A stretch of DNA of 44,002 nucleotides from an uncultured bacterium (GTDB lineage Bacteria; Verrucomicrobiota; Kiritimatiellia; RFP12; UBA1067): NCBI GenBank assembly GCA_902779075.1, contig CACZAK010000019.1, forward strand, positions 1-44,002, written 5' to 3'. The number at the start of each line of letters is the position of its first letter. Positions within the stretch are counted from its first letter, which is position 1. A program made the translations under genes and the position numbers. The notes beneath the pieces were generated by a model that made no database searches, was not told the DNA's origin, and saw only the letters and a program-made list of their open reading frames with translations. Below, piece by piece: positions 8,269 to 16,399 of this stretch.

Positions 8269-10641
8269 ATGAAAAAACCATTGTCAGTAGCCATCGCGGC
8301 ATGTGCGCTGGCTGCATCGGTCTTCGCGGCGGAATCCGCTGCGGCGGCCAAGAAGGTACTGGTGTTCAGCCGGTGCGAGGGATTCAACCACAGGGCGTCG
8401 ATCGCTGCGTGCAAGCAGAAGATGGCGGAGGAGGCGAAGAAAGGCGCGTTCACCGTCGACTTCTCCGACGACTACGCCGCGTTCAAGATCGAGAACCTCC
8501 TCAAGTACGACGCGGTCGTGTTGAACAACACGACGTGCCTCAAGACGAAGAACAACCCGCATGTGGCGCCGGCGATCTGCTCGTACGTGCGCTGGGGCGG
8601 CGGCCTCTGCGTGATCCACGCGGGTGCGGACAACTTCTACGACGCGCCCGAGTGCTCCCACCTCGTGGGTGGCCGCTTCGACGGCCATCCGTGGGGCGCG
8701 GGCGGCACGTGGGCGTTCAAGGTCGAGGACCGCGAAAGCCCGCTCACCGCGCCGTTCAAGGGGTTCGCCGACGGCAAGTTCAAGCGTAGCGACGAAATCT
8801 ACCAGCAATCGTCTCCGTTCTACGACCGCTCGAAGCTCCACATCCTCATCTCGCTTGACCTCTCCGATCCCGTCACGGCGGGGCGCAAGGGCCAGAAGCG
8901 TGCCGACAAGGACTTCGCCGTTTCGTGGATCCGCCGGTACGGCAAGGGCCGCGTGTTCTACACCACCTTCGCGCACGACGACCGCGCGTGGAAGGCGGAG
9001 GATACGCGCGCGCACATCTTCGCCGGCCTCGCCTACACCCTCGGCACGCTGAAAGCAGACGATACCCCGCCCTGCGCGAAGTGCTGCAAGGAACGGAAGT
9101 GCTGCGAGACGAAGAAGTGCTGTCCGTTCTATCTTCCTTCGCTCGAAGAATGCGCGGCGGACGCGTTGGACAAGCCCAGCACCAACGCCTGCTGCCGCGC
9201 TGCGCGCATGAACCGTCTCGGCGCGGCGTTCGGCCGCGCCGTCGAGAAGGGCGAGGCGAAGGCCGCCGCGCCGCTCGCGCGCCGCGTGTTCGACAAGCGC
9301 GACCTTCCCGACACCCTCCGCGCCACGGCGGCGCGAGTGCTGCTCGCGGCCGACCCCGCCACGTTCAACGAGGTGCTGGCCGACAAATCTAAGAACGTGC
9401 GCCAGGCTGCGTTCGGCCTTGGGCTCGCGATTCCCCCGTCGTCCTTTGCGAAGGCTCTTCCCGGTGCGACGCCGTGCCTGAAGCGCGCCATCGTGGCGCA
9501 TCTCGCGCAGGTGGGCGCGAAGTGCTGCAAGAAGGCTGTGGCGGATGTGACGTCCGATGCGGACGAGGCGACTGCTGCGGCGGCCACGGTCGCGCTCGGC
9601 ACGCTCGGCTGTGCGGAGGACGTTCCGCTCTTTGTCAGTCTCCGCGCGCGCGGCGGCGCCGTGGGCGCGGCGGCGGATGAGGCGCTTGCCGAAATCCCCG
9701 GTGCGGGCGACACGATCTTCGACCTCGCGGCGTCCGACAAGGCGATGTTCGCCGTGGCGGCGAAGCGCGCCGAGACGAAGTTGCTTCCGCGCTGGAAGGC
9801 GTTCATCGCCGCAGACGACACCGCGACGCGCAAGGCCGCGTGGCGGGCGTTCGGGAAGATGTCGTCGGATGCCACCGAGGCTGCCGCGCTCGCCTGGTTC
9901 GCGGAAGTGAAGGACGGCGAGGCGTCGACCGCCGCAACCGTGATCTGGAGCGCGCTGAAGTCCAAGTCGGCCGACGCGCGCACGGCGGCAATCGTCGATC
10001 TGTGGAAGAAGGGCTCGCCTGCCGCACGTGCGGAGGCCGAGGAGCTGCTCGCCCGCGCAAACGGGCTCGGCGCGTTCGACACGTGGAGTGCGCTGGCGTC
10101 GGACGCCACCTGTGGCAAGGCCGCGAAGGCCGCCTACGTGGCGCTCGCGAAGAAGGTCGCGTCAGGTGAAGTGTCCGCAAAGATTCCCCCGAAGAACAAC
10201 TGGACGGGCGTGGCGTCGAAAACCTCTGGCAAGGACGTGGCGCAGAAGGCTTACGACGGCAAGGCCGACACCCGCTGGACCAGCGGGATGAACACGAAAG
10301 GCGCATGGTACACGCTCGATTTCGGTGCTCGCATATTCGTTGATTCGGTGACGCTGGACACCACTAAGTCTCCGCGTGACACGCCGGCGGGATGCGACGT
10401 GTTCGTGTCGAATGACGGCAAGACTTGGGAGGGGCCCGTGACCTCGTGCGACGACAAGACGTCGAAGACCACCACGTTCAAGATCGGGCGTTCGACCCGG
10501 CACCTGAAGTTCGTGGCGCTGGAGTCGCGTCCGCACCTCCACTGGTCCATCCACGAGATTGACGTCAAGGCGGGCATGGATCCCGCTCGCATCGAAAAGA
10601 TCAGGAAAACGGCAGAGGCATTTGAGAAGGAGGCCAAGTAA
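8269..10641 (+). CDS. ThuA-domain protein with Cys-rich linker, HEAT-like repeats and F5/8C domain
   Basis: 790 aa. Signal peptide (MKKPLSVAIAACALAASVFAAE), then a ThuA-like glutamine-amidotransferase-fold domain (about 24-260; KVLVFSRCEGFNH, GGGLCVIHAGADNF, GKGRVFYTTFAHDDRAW). Next is a cysteine cluster, CxxCC-x4-CC-x4-CC (residues 269-285), then alpha-helical HEAT/armadillo-like repeats (about 290-640), then an F5/8 type C (discoidin) carbohydrate-binding domain (about 645-775). ThuA proteins occur in sugar-utilisation clusters of PVC bacteria, but their reaction is not settled. The CBM suggests attachment to glycans outside the cytoplasm. The stop overlaps the next start by one base (TAATG), implying coupling to the Gfo/Idh/MocA gene. 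The cysteine cluster is unusual for this architecture. Confidence 0.8.
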   Translation: MKKPLSVAIAACALAASVFAAESAAAAKKVLVFSRCEGFNHRASIAACKQKMAEEAKKGAFTVDFSDDYAAFKIENLLKYDAVVLNNTTCLKTKNNPHVAPAICSYVRWGGGLCVIHAGADNFYDAPECSHLVGGRFDGHPWGAGGTWAFKVEDRESPLTAPFKGFADGKFKRSDEIYQQSSPFYDRSKLHILISLDLSDPVTAGRKGQKRADKDFAVSWIRRYGKGRVFYTTFAHDDRAWKAEDTRAHIFAGLAYTLGTLKADDTPPCAKCCKERKCCETKKCCPFYLPSLEECAADALDKPSTNACCRAARMNRLGAAFGRAVEKGEAKAAAPLARRVFDKRDLPDTLRATAARVLLAADPATFNEVLADKSKNVRQAAFGLGLAIPPSSFAKALPGATPCLKRAIVAHLAQVGAKCCKKAVADVTSDADEATAAAATVALGTLGCAEDVPLFVSLRARGGAVGAAADEALAEIPGAGDTIFDLAASDKAMFAVAAKRAETKLLPRWKAFIAADDTATRKAAWRAFGKMSSDATEAAALAWFAEVKDGEASTAATVIWSALKSKSADARTAAIVDLWKKGSPAARAEAEELLARANGLGAFDTWSALASDATCGKAAKAAYVALAKKVASGEVSAKIPPKNNWTGVASKTSGKDVAQKAYDGKADTRWTSGMNTKGAWYTLDFGARIFVDSVTLDTTKSPRDTPAGCDVFVSNDGKTWEGPVTSCDDKTSKTTTFKIGRSTRHLKFVALESRPHLHWSIHEIDVKAGMDPARIEKIRKTAEAFEKEAK

Positions 10642-11942
10642 TGAAGAGCGTTAAGAAGCAGATCGTCGTTTCGCGCAGGGGATTCCTCGCGGCGGGCGCG
10701 GGGTTCGGGTTGTTTAACCTCGTCCCAGCGTCCGTGCTGGGCGCGAACGCGCCGTCTAACACGGTGACGATGGGCATCATCGGCGCGGGCGGGCAGGGCA
10801 TGGGGAACATGCGCTCGTTCATGGGCCTTCCGGACGTGCGCTTCCTCGCCGCGTGCGACGTGAGCCGTACGAAGCGCGAGCGCGCGAAGAAGCAGATTGA
10901 CGAGAAGTACGGTACCAAGGACTGCGCCATGTACCTTGACTTCCGCGAGCTCTGCACGCGCACCGACATTGACGCCGTCCTCCTCGCGACGCCCGACCAC
11001 TGGCACGCGGTGATCGGCGTGTTCGCCGCGAACTGCGGCAAGGACATCTTCGGCGAGAAGCCGTTCACGCACGACCTCCGCGAAGGGCGCGCCCTTGTGC
11101 GCGCGGTGGAGCGCAACGGCCGCGTGTGGCAGACGGGCAGCTGGCAGCGTTCGAGCGGCGAGATGCGCCGCGCCGTGGAGCTCGTGAAGAACGGCCGCAT
11201 CGGCAAGGTCGTGCGCGTGGAGGTGGGGCTCCCCGGCGGGAACAGCACGCACCTCAAGAACCGCATCGGCGTGCCGGGCGCGAAGGTGCCCGACGGCCTC
11301 GACTGGAACTTCTGGGTGGGACCTGCGCCGGAGCGTCCCTACGAGGGCGTGTGCGACTGGGACTGGCGTTGGGTGTCCGACTGGGGCGGCGGACAGCTCA
11401 TGGACTGGATTGGCCACCACGGCGACATCGCGCAGTGGGGGCTTGGCACGGACCTGACGGGACCTGTGTCGTTCGAGGGCTGGGGCGACAACTACGGCAG
11501 GGGTATCTTTGACACGCCGCAGCGCTACCGCGTGGAGTGCGAATACGCGAACGGCGTGAAGATGACCGTCGCGGGCGGCGTCAACGGCATCCGCGGCGGC
11601 ACGAAGTGGATTGGCGAGAACGGTGACTGGGTATGGGTGAACCGCGGCCGGTACGAGGCGTCTTCGCCGGCGATCTACAACAGCCGTCTCGAACCGGGCG
11701 AGATTCGCCTGAAGAGCCCCGGACACTGGCGTCAGTTCATCGACTGCGTGAAGAACCGCGCCACCACGATTACCCCGGCCGAAGTCGCCCACCGCTCCGC
11801 GAGCATCGGGCATCTCTGCCGCGTGGCGATCGATACGGGCCGGAAGATCAAGTGGGACCCCGCCAACGAGCGCATCGTGGGCGACGCCTGCGCGGAGAAG
11901 CTCCTGCAGCGTCCCATCCGCGCACCGTGGAAGCTCGTGTAA
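10641..11942 (+). CDS. Tat-exported Gfo/Idh/MocA family oxidoreductase
   Basis: 433 aa. The N-terminus SRRGFLAAGAGFGLF is a twin-arginine signal, so the protein is probably exported folded with its cofactor. A Rossmann fold starts at TMGIIGAGGQGMGN; ATPDHWHAV and the catalytic-type lysine in GEKPFTHD (K140) are conserved, and the C-terminal alpha/beta domain has the WDWRWVSDWGGGQLMDWIGHHGDIAQW signature common in exported PVC and Bacteroidota members. Some exported members of the superfamily (for example GH109-type) hydrolyse glycosides through NAD-dependent redox chemistry; whether this one is a dehydrogenase or a glycosidase cannot be read from sequence. Translationally coupled to the ThuA gene by TAATG; GH29 follows after 21 nt. 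Confidence 0.88.
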   Translation: MKSVKKQIVVSRRGFLAAGAGFGLFNLVPASVLGANAPSNTVTMGIIGAGGQGMGNMRSFMGLPDVRFLAACDVSRTKRERAKKQIDEKYGTKDCAMYLDFRELCTRTDIDAVLLATPDHWHAVIGVFAANCGKDIFGEKPFTHDLREGRALVRAVERNGRVWQTGSWQRSSGEMRRAVELVKNGRIGKVVRVEVGLPGGNSTHLKNRIGVPGAKVPDGLDWNFWVGPAPERPYEGVCDWDWRWVSDWGGGQLMDWIGHHGDIAQWGLGTDLTGPVSFEGWGDNYGRGIFDTPQRYRVECEYANGVKMTVAGGVNGIRGGTKWIGENGDWVWVNRGRYEASSPAIYNSRLEPGEIRLKSPGHWRQFIDCVKNRATTITPAEVAHRSASIGHLCRVAIDTGRKIKWDPANERIVGDACAEKLLQRPIRAPWKLV

Positions 11943-11963
11943 TAAAAGGAGCAGTGAGGCGAC

Positions 11964-13742
11964 ATGGCAATCTTGCGAGGATTCTTTCTCGGCGGCGCAT
12001 TGGCCGTCGTGCTTGGGGCAAGACTTGCCCATGCCGCGGCACTGCCATCCGAGGCGCATCTAAGGTACCATGACCGCGAGATAATCGCGCTGGTATGCTG
12101 GGGCCTCAACCCCTACACGGGGCAGGAGTGGGGATTCGGCAACGTGCCGCCGTCGAAGATCACGGCGAAGAAGCTTGATCCTGCGCAATGGGCGAGCGCC
12201 ATGAGGGCGGCGGAGGTTTCCTGCGTCGTCCTCGTGGCCAAGCACCATGACGGATTCTGCCTGTGGCCATCCCCGCTCAACAAGGACTACTCCATGTCCG
12301 CAGTGCCCGCGCCGAACACGGGGCGCGACCTCGTGCGCGAGCTTGCGGACGCCTGCCGCGAGCGTGGCATGAAGTTCGGAGTGTACCTCTCGCCATGGGA
12401 CCGTCATCAGGGCTCCTACGCCACGCCCGCGTACGTCGACTACTTCTTTGCGCAGTGGAACGAGTTGCTCGACAACTACGGCGAGATAAGCGAAATCTGG
12501 CTTGACGGCGCGAACGGGGGAACCGGCTGGTACGGCGGAGTTAACGGCGACAAGGGCGAAAGGCGCTCCATTCCGAAGGACTACTACCGTCTGGGCGAGC
12601 TTCTTCAGATAATGCACAAGAAGCATCCGCTCGCGATTGCGTTCGGCGGCGGCGGCGAGTGGTCGTCGAAGTGGTGCGGCAACGAGAGCGGAGTATGCCC
12701 CGAGACGTGGTGGTGCGCGCAGAAGGGCAAGGGCGGCGAAATGCACTGGCTGCCTTCAGAGACGGACTTCCCGCTGCGCCGCGGATGGTACTGGCATAAG
12801 AACGATAAGCCCAAGTCGCTCGCGCGTCTCGTGAAAATCTACTACGAATCCGTTGGACGCGGCTCGGTGATGGACATCGGCATTGCGCCCGACACCGAGG
12901 GACAGGTCTGCGCTGACGACGTAAAGCGCCTTGCGGAGTTCGGCGAATGGGTTCGCGACTTCAACTCGCGGGACTTCGCGAAGGACGCCAAGGTGACTGA
13001 ATGCCGCGACGGAAACAAGCTGGTGATTGAAATCGCCCTGCCCGTCGCTGCGGAGTTCAATTGCGTGGACATCAAGGAGAAAATCGCCGAAGGGCAGAAT
13101 GTAGCATCATTCACGGTCGAGGCACCCGATGGCGAGGGCTGGCGCACCGTTGCGCGCGGCACGACAATCGGCCACCGCCGACTTGCACGTATCCCGCTCG
13201 CGAAGTACGGACGCATCCGCGTGACGCTCGAAGGTATCGCGAAGCCGCAGGTGTTTCCGGTCGCGCTGCGTCGCGGAAGGGAAATCGCCGGCGAAGTCCT
13301 GCGTGCCCCTGACACTTACGGCAAGACGGGATGGCGGATTCTAGGCGAGACTTGTGCCGCGCCGCGCAACGCCCGTAACGCAATAGACGGAAGCTATCAT
13401 ACCCTTTGGCATTCGCATCCTGCCGGTTCCGCTCCATTGCCGCCGCCGCAGAGCTTCACGGTGGATTGTGGACGCGAACTGCTGATGCATGGTTTCGACT
13501 ACACGCCGCGCATGGATGGCTGTCGGCACGGCATGGTCGACGGCTACGAGTTCTACGTCTCTGCGGACGGCAAGTCGTGGACTAAGGCCGCAGCCGGCGA
13601 ATTCGGCAACATCGCGGCGAATCCCGTCCGCCAGCGCGTCACGTTCGAGAAACCGACGAAGGCCCGCTATTTCCGTTTCACGGCTACGCACGCGGTGGGC
13701 GCGAACGACCGCGTTGCCGTCGCCGAGATAGACATTTGGTGA
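11964..13742 (+). CDS. GH29 alpha-L-fucosidase with C-terminal F5/8C domain
   Basis: 592 aa. Signal peptide (MAILRGFFLGGALAVVLGARLAHA), GH29 barrel with WGLNPYTGQEWG, VLVAKHHDGFCLWPS, the nucleophile in EIWLDGANG (D181), then a beta-sandwich and an F5/8 type C domain (about 440-590). GH29 enzymes release alpha-L-fucose with retention. The short sequence and the WLDGANG context suggest the alpha-1,3/1,4-type subgroup, a tentative call. Fucose occurs on xyloglucan, RG-I/RG-II, arabinogalactan proteins and host glycans, so it does not by itself separate plant from host substrate. An AAAGGAG Shine-Dalgarno precedes the start; the gene sits in the ThuA-to-GH127 run. Confidence 0.92.
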   Translation: MAILRGFFLGGALAVVLGARLAHAAALPSEAHLRYHDREIIALVCWGLNPYTGQEWGFGNVPPSKITAKKLDPAQWASAMRAAEVSCVVLVAKHHDGFCLWPSPLNKDYSMSAVPAPNTGRDLVRELADACRERGMKFGVYLSPWDRHQGSYATPAYVDYFFAQWNELLDNYGEISEIWLDGANGGTGWYGGVNGDKGERRSIPKDYYRLGELLQIMHKKHPLAIAFGGGGEWSSKWCGNESGVCPETWWCAQKGKGGEMHWLPSETDFPLRRGWYWHKNDKPKSLARLVKIYYESVGRGSVMDIGIAPDTEGQVCADDVKRLAEFGEWVRDFNSRDFAKDAKVTECRDGNKLVIEIALPVAAEFNCVDIKEKIAEGQNVASFTVEAPDGEGWRTVARGTTIGHRRLARIPLAKYGRIRVTLEGIAKPQVFPVALRRGREIAGEVLRAPDTYGKTGWRILGETCAAPRNARNAIDGSYHTLWHSHPAGSAPLPPPQSFTVDCGRELLMHGFDYTPRMDGCRHGMVDGYEFYVSADGKSWTKAAAGEFGNIAANPVRQRVTFEKPTKARYFRFTATHAVGANDRVAVAEIDIW

Positions 13743-13745
13743 TGT

Positions 13746-13761
13746 TGTCCGCGCACGGACA
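13746..13761 (+). other. Small hairpin between GH29 and the metallophosphoesterase gene
   Basis: TGTCCG and CGGACA form a perfect 6-bp stem with a CGCA loop, 4 nt after the GH29 stop. There is no T-run, so it may be an RNA-processing or attenuation element rather than a terminator. Confidence 0.4.
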
Positions 13762-13799
13762 GTGACCTTTACACTTCGAGGAGGCAAAGGAAAGTTGAA

Positions 13800-14981
13800 A
13801 TGACGTTTTTCCGGTTGTTCTTCCTCTTGGTTGGTCCGATCTGCGCCGCAGTGGCGTACAGAACTGTCGTGCGCACGCTTCGGCTTGAGCGTGCATGGAG
13901 CCACGCGCTCGTCATCGCGCTTCTGCTCTGTTCGCTCAAGTTCACGTGGTTTGCTCTTTTCGGCGGCCACATTTTTCTGCCAGAATTGCCTGTCGGAGTG
14001 ATTTACGCATTGTCCGTATGCTACGACTTCGTACTCGTGCTGACGGTTCTAGGCGTAGTCTGGGCGGTTGGGAGGTGGGTTGTGCGGCGCGCGCGGGGCG
14101 CGCGCCCTACCGGAGGGCCGGACCTCTCGCGCCGACGCATGGTGGCCGGAGCGCTTGCGTGCGTGGCGGCTGGTACTGGCGCGAAAGCCGTGCATAACGG
14201 ATTCCGTCTGCCCGACATAGTGGAGGTGACGCTGGAGTTCCCTGACTTGCCGTCCGCCTTCGACGGCTACCGCGTGGCGCACCTTTCGGACCTGCACGTA
14301 AGCGCCGCCGCGCGCGCGGAGAGGACGGCTGGCGTGGTGCGTCTTGTAAATGCGCAGTCCCCCAACCTAATTGCCATCACCGGCGATCTAGTGGACGGTA
14401 CCGCGTCCCGGCGTCTTGACGACGTAGCCCCGCTCGGGAAACTGCGTGCGGCGGATGGCGTGGTGGGCTGTACCGGCAACCACGAGTATTTTTCGGGGTG
14501 GGGGGCCTGGCGCGTCATCTTTCGCAGTCTCGGCATACGCATTCTGGAAAACGAACGCGTGGTCGTGCGTCGCGGCGAAGAGTCGCTGGCCATCATCGGA
14601 ATAAACGACCCAGTGAGCCACGATTCCGACATCAGGATTGCGTCCGACATGGTGCCGGACGGGGCTTTCCGCATACTGCTTGCGCACCGTCCCACGCACC
14701 TTGCGGAACATACGGCGTGCGGCGTGCGGCTGCAGCTTTCCGGACATACGCACGGCGGCGCCGTCATTGGCCTCGACCGGCTCGTGGCGCGTGCCAACGA
14801 GGGACACGTGCGCGGACTCTACAGTGAGCATGGCATTGCTCTCTATGTCAATTCGGGCACCGGACAGTGGGCGGGTTTCCCCTCTCGCCTCGGCGTTTCC
14901 CCGGAAATCACTATAATCACGCTGCGCCGGACGCGCAGAGAGCTCTCAGAAAAAACAACTACAGGAGGAACACAGCAATGA
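13800..14981 (+). CDS. Membrane-anchored calcineurin-type metallophosphoesterase (YkuE/YaeI-like)
   Basis: 393 aa. Three to four N-terminal transmembrane segments (about 1-115), a short basic linker, then a metallophosphoesterase domain with the dimetal motifs HLSDLH (161-166), GDLVDG (from 195), GNHEY (226-230) and GHTHGG (315-320). YkuE/YaeI-type proteins hydrolyse phosphodiester or pyrophosphate bonds of lipid-like substrates at the membrane; the substrate here is unknown. The linker ARGARPTGG is encoded by a palindromic repeat at 14086-14113. A Shine-Dalgarno (GAGGAGG) precedes the start, and the stop overlaps the next start by ATGA. Confidence 0.85.
   Translation: MTFFRLFFLLVGPICAAVAYRTVVRTLRLERAWSHALVIALLLCSLKFTWFALFGGHIFLPELPVGVIYALSVCYDFVLVLTVLGVVWAVGRWVVRRARGARPTGGPDLSRRRMVAGALACVAAGTGAKAVHNGFRLPDIVEVTLEFPDLPSAFDGYRVAHLSDLHVSAAARAERTAGVVRLVNAQSPNLIAITGDLVDGTASRRLDDVAPLGKLRAADGVVGCTGNHEYFSGWGAWRVIFRSLGIRILENERVVVRRGEESLAIIGINDPVSHDSDIRIASDMVPDGAFRILLAHRPTHLAEHTACGVRLQLSGHTHGGAVIGLDRLVARANEGHVRGLYSEHGIALYVNSGTGQWAGFPSRLGVSPEITIITLRRTRRELSEKTTTGGTQQ
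14086..14113 (+). repeat. Palindromic repeat inside the metallophosphoesterase gene
   Basis: Arms GGCGCGCGC and GCGCGCGCC around GGG, followed by CTACCGG. The stem differs from the copy at 281, but size and the CTACCGG tail are the same, which indicates one family with variable stems. It is translated in frame in a linker between the membrane and catalytic parts. Confidence 0.7.
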
Positions 14982-16399
14982 ATATGTCAAGAAGAGGTTT
15001 TATAGCAGGCACATTTGCCGCTACGGGTACTATGGCGATTGCCAACGGCAAGGCCGTGCCAGCAATGGCCGGAGGATCGCCAAACGTGTCGTTCGGAGTG
15101 TTGAGCGACGTACATCTCGAACGGCGCGGCGACGAGGACACGCTGATCAAGGCGCTTGAGTATTTCCGCGACAACGGCGCAGACGGCGTGTTGATCGCAG
15201 GCGACATCGCGAACACCGGGCGCATCGAGCAGATCGAGCGAGCGGCCAACTGTTTCTGGCGCGTGTTCCCGAACGGCAAGGCACCGGACGGACGCCACGT
15301 GGAGCAGCTGTGGGTGTACGGCAACCACGACGTTTGCGGCTGGGGCTGGCACAAGGGCAAGGACGAAGCCTTCCTCAAGTCCACGGCAATCAACTACGGA
15401 AACAACCGCGCCGAGGTGTGGGAGCGCATTTTCCACGAGCCGTACCGCCCTATCTGGGCCAAGACCGTCAAGGGCTACACGTTCATCGGCGCGCACTGGG
15501 GGAACGAGAAGGACCTCGACGCCTTCCTACAGGCGAACGCCGGAAAGCTCAACCTCCGAAACGGCAAACCGTTCTTCTACACGCAGCACCCGCATCCGGG
15601 GAACACCGTTCAGGGGCCGTGGGCGTGGGGCAACGACGGGGGAGTTTCGACGCGCGCGCTCGAGAAGTTTCCCAACGCCGTGGCGTTCTCCGGCCACTCC
15701 CATTACTCCATCACAGACGAGCGCTGCATCTGGCAGGGAAAGTTCACGTCGGTCGGCACGGGCTCGCTCAGGTACATCTTCTCGCAGTACTGGCGCGACA
15801 ACGGAGAGGACCACAGCGGCATAGTCAAGCAGATGAGGATACTGCCCGAGGGCACGGGACGGCAGGGAATGCTGGTGAAGGTGTACGACGACCGCATGGT
15901 GTTCGTGCGGCGAGAGTTTGTTTATGGCGAAAGCCTCGGGCCGGACTGGGTCGTGCCGCTCGACGGCTCACACGCATTTGCATTCGAGCCTCGCGCCGCT
16001 AAGGCGGTTGCGCCCGCGTTTGCGCCGGGCGCGAAGGTGGAGGTGTCGCGCGCGATGGGCAAGAACCGTCGCGGCAAGGAGACCGACCAGATCACGGTGC
16101 GCTTCCCGGCGGCGAAGCCGAGCGCGACGTCGCGTGTCCACGACTACGAGGTGACAGCCCTCGCATACCATGAAGACGTTGACTACCCCGTGGCGACGAA
16201 GCGCGTCCTCTCCGAAAGCTACTACCTGCCGCCGACACGCGAGGCGAAGTCCGGGCACATCGTGTTCGCGGTCTCGGAACTGAAAGGAGCGGCGGAAGTC
16301 CGTTTTGCGGTGCGTCCGCTTGAGTGCTTCGGGCGCAAAGGCCAGGAAATCTTTTCTGAAATGCAGCAAATCCCCAAGCAAATAGAGGTGAAAAAATGA
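14978..16399 (+). CDS. Tat-exported metallophosphoesterase
   Basis: 473 aa from the ATG at 14978, chosen because AGGAGG lies 8 nt upstream and a twin-arginine signal (SRRGFIAGTFAATGTMA) begins there. The frame is open further upstream but would overlap the preceding gene extensively. Calcineurin-like motifs are visible: GVLSDVHLE, AGDIANTG, VYGNHDV and SGHSHYS. The ~130-residue C-terminal region looks like an added beta-sandwich. The protein probably acts in the periplasm; substrate unknown. It overlaps the previous stop by 4 nt (ATGA) and the next gene by 4 nt, so all three are translationally coupled. Two successive phosphoesterases, one membrane-bound and one exported, between fucosidase and arabinofuranosidase genes is notable. 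Confidence 0.85.
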   Translation: MNMSRRGFIAGTFAATGTMAIANGKAVPAMAGGSPNVSFGVLSDVHLERRGDEDTLIKALEYFRDNGADGVLIAGDIANTGRIEQIERAANCFWRVFPNGKAPDGRHVEQLWVYGNHDVCGWGWHKGKDEAFLKSTAINYGNNRAEVWERIFHEPYRPIWAKTVKGYTFIGAHWGNEKDLDAFLQANAGKLNLRNGKPFFYTQHPHPGNTVQGPWAWGNDGGVSTRALEKFPNAVAFSGHSHYSITDERCIWQGKFTSVGTGSLRYIFSQYWRDNGEDHSGIVKQMRILPEGTGRQGMLVKVYDDRMVFVRREFVYGESLGPDWVVPLDGSHAFAFEPRAAKAVAPAFAPGAKVEVSRAMGKNRRGKETDQITVRFPAAKPSATSRVHDYEVTALAYHEDVDYPVATKRVLSESYYLPPTREAKSGHIVFAVSELKGAAEVRFAVRPLECFGRKGQEIFSEMQQIPKQIEVKK

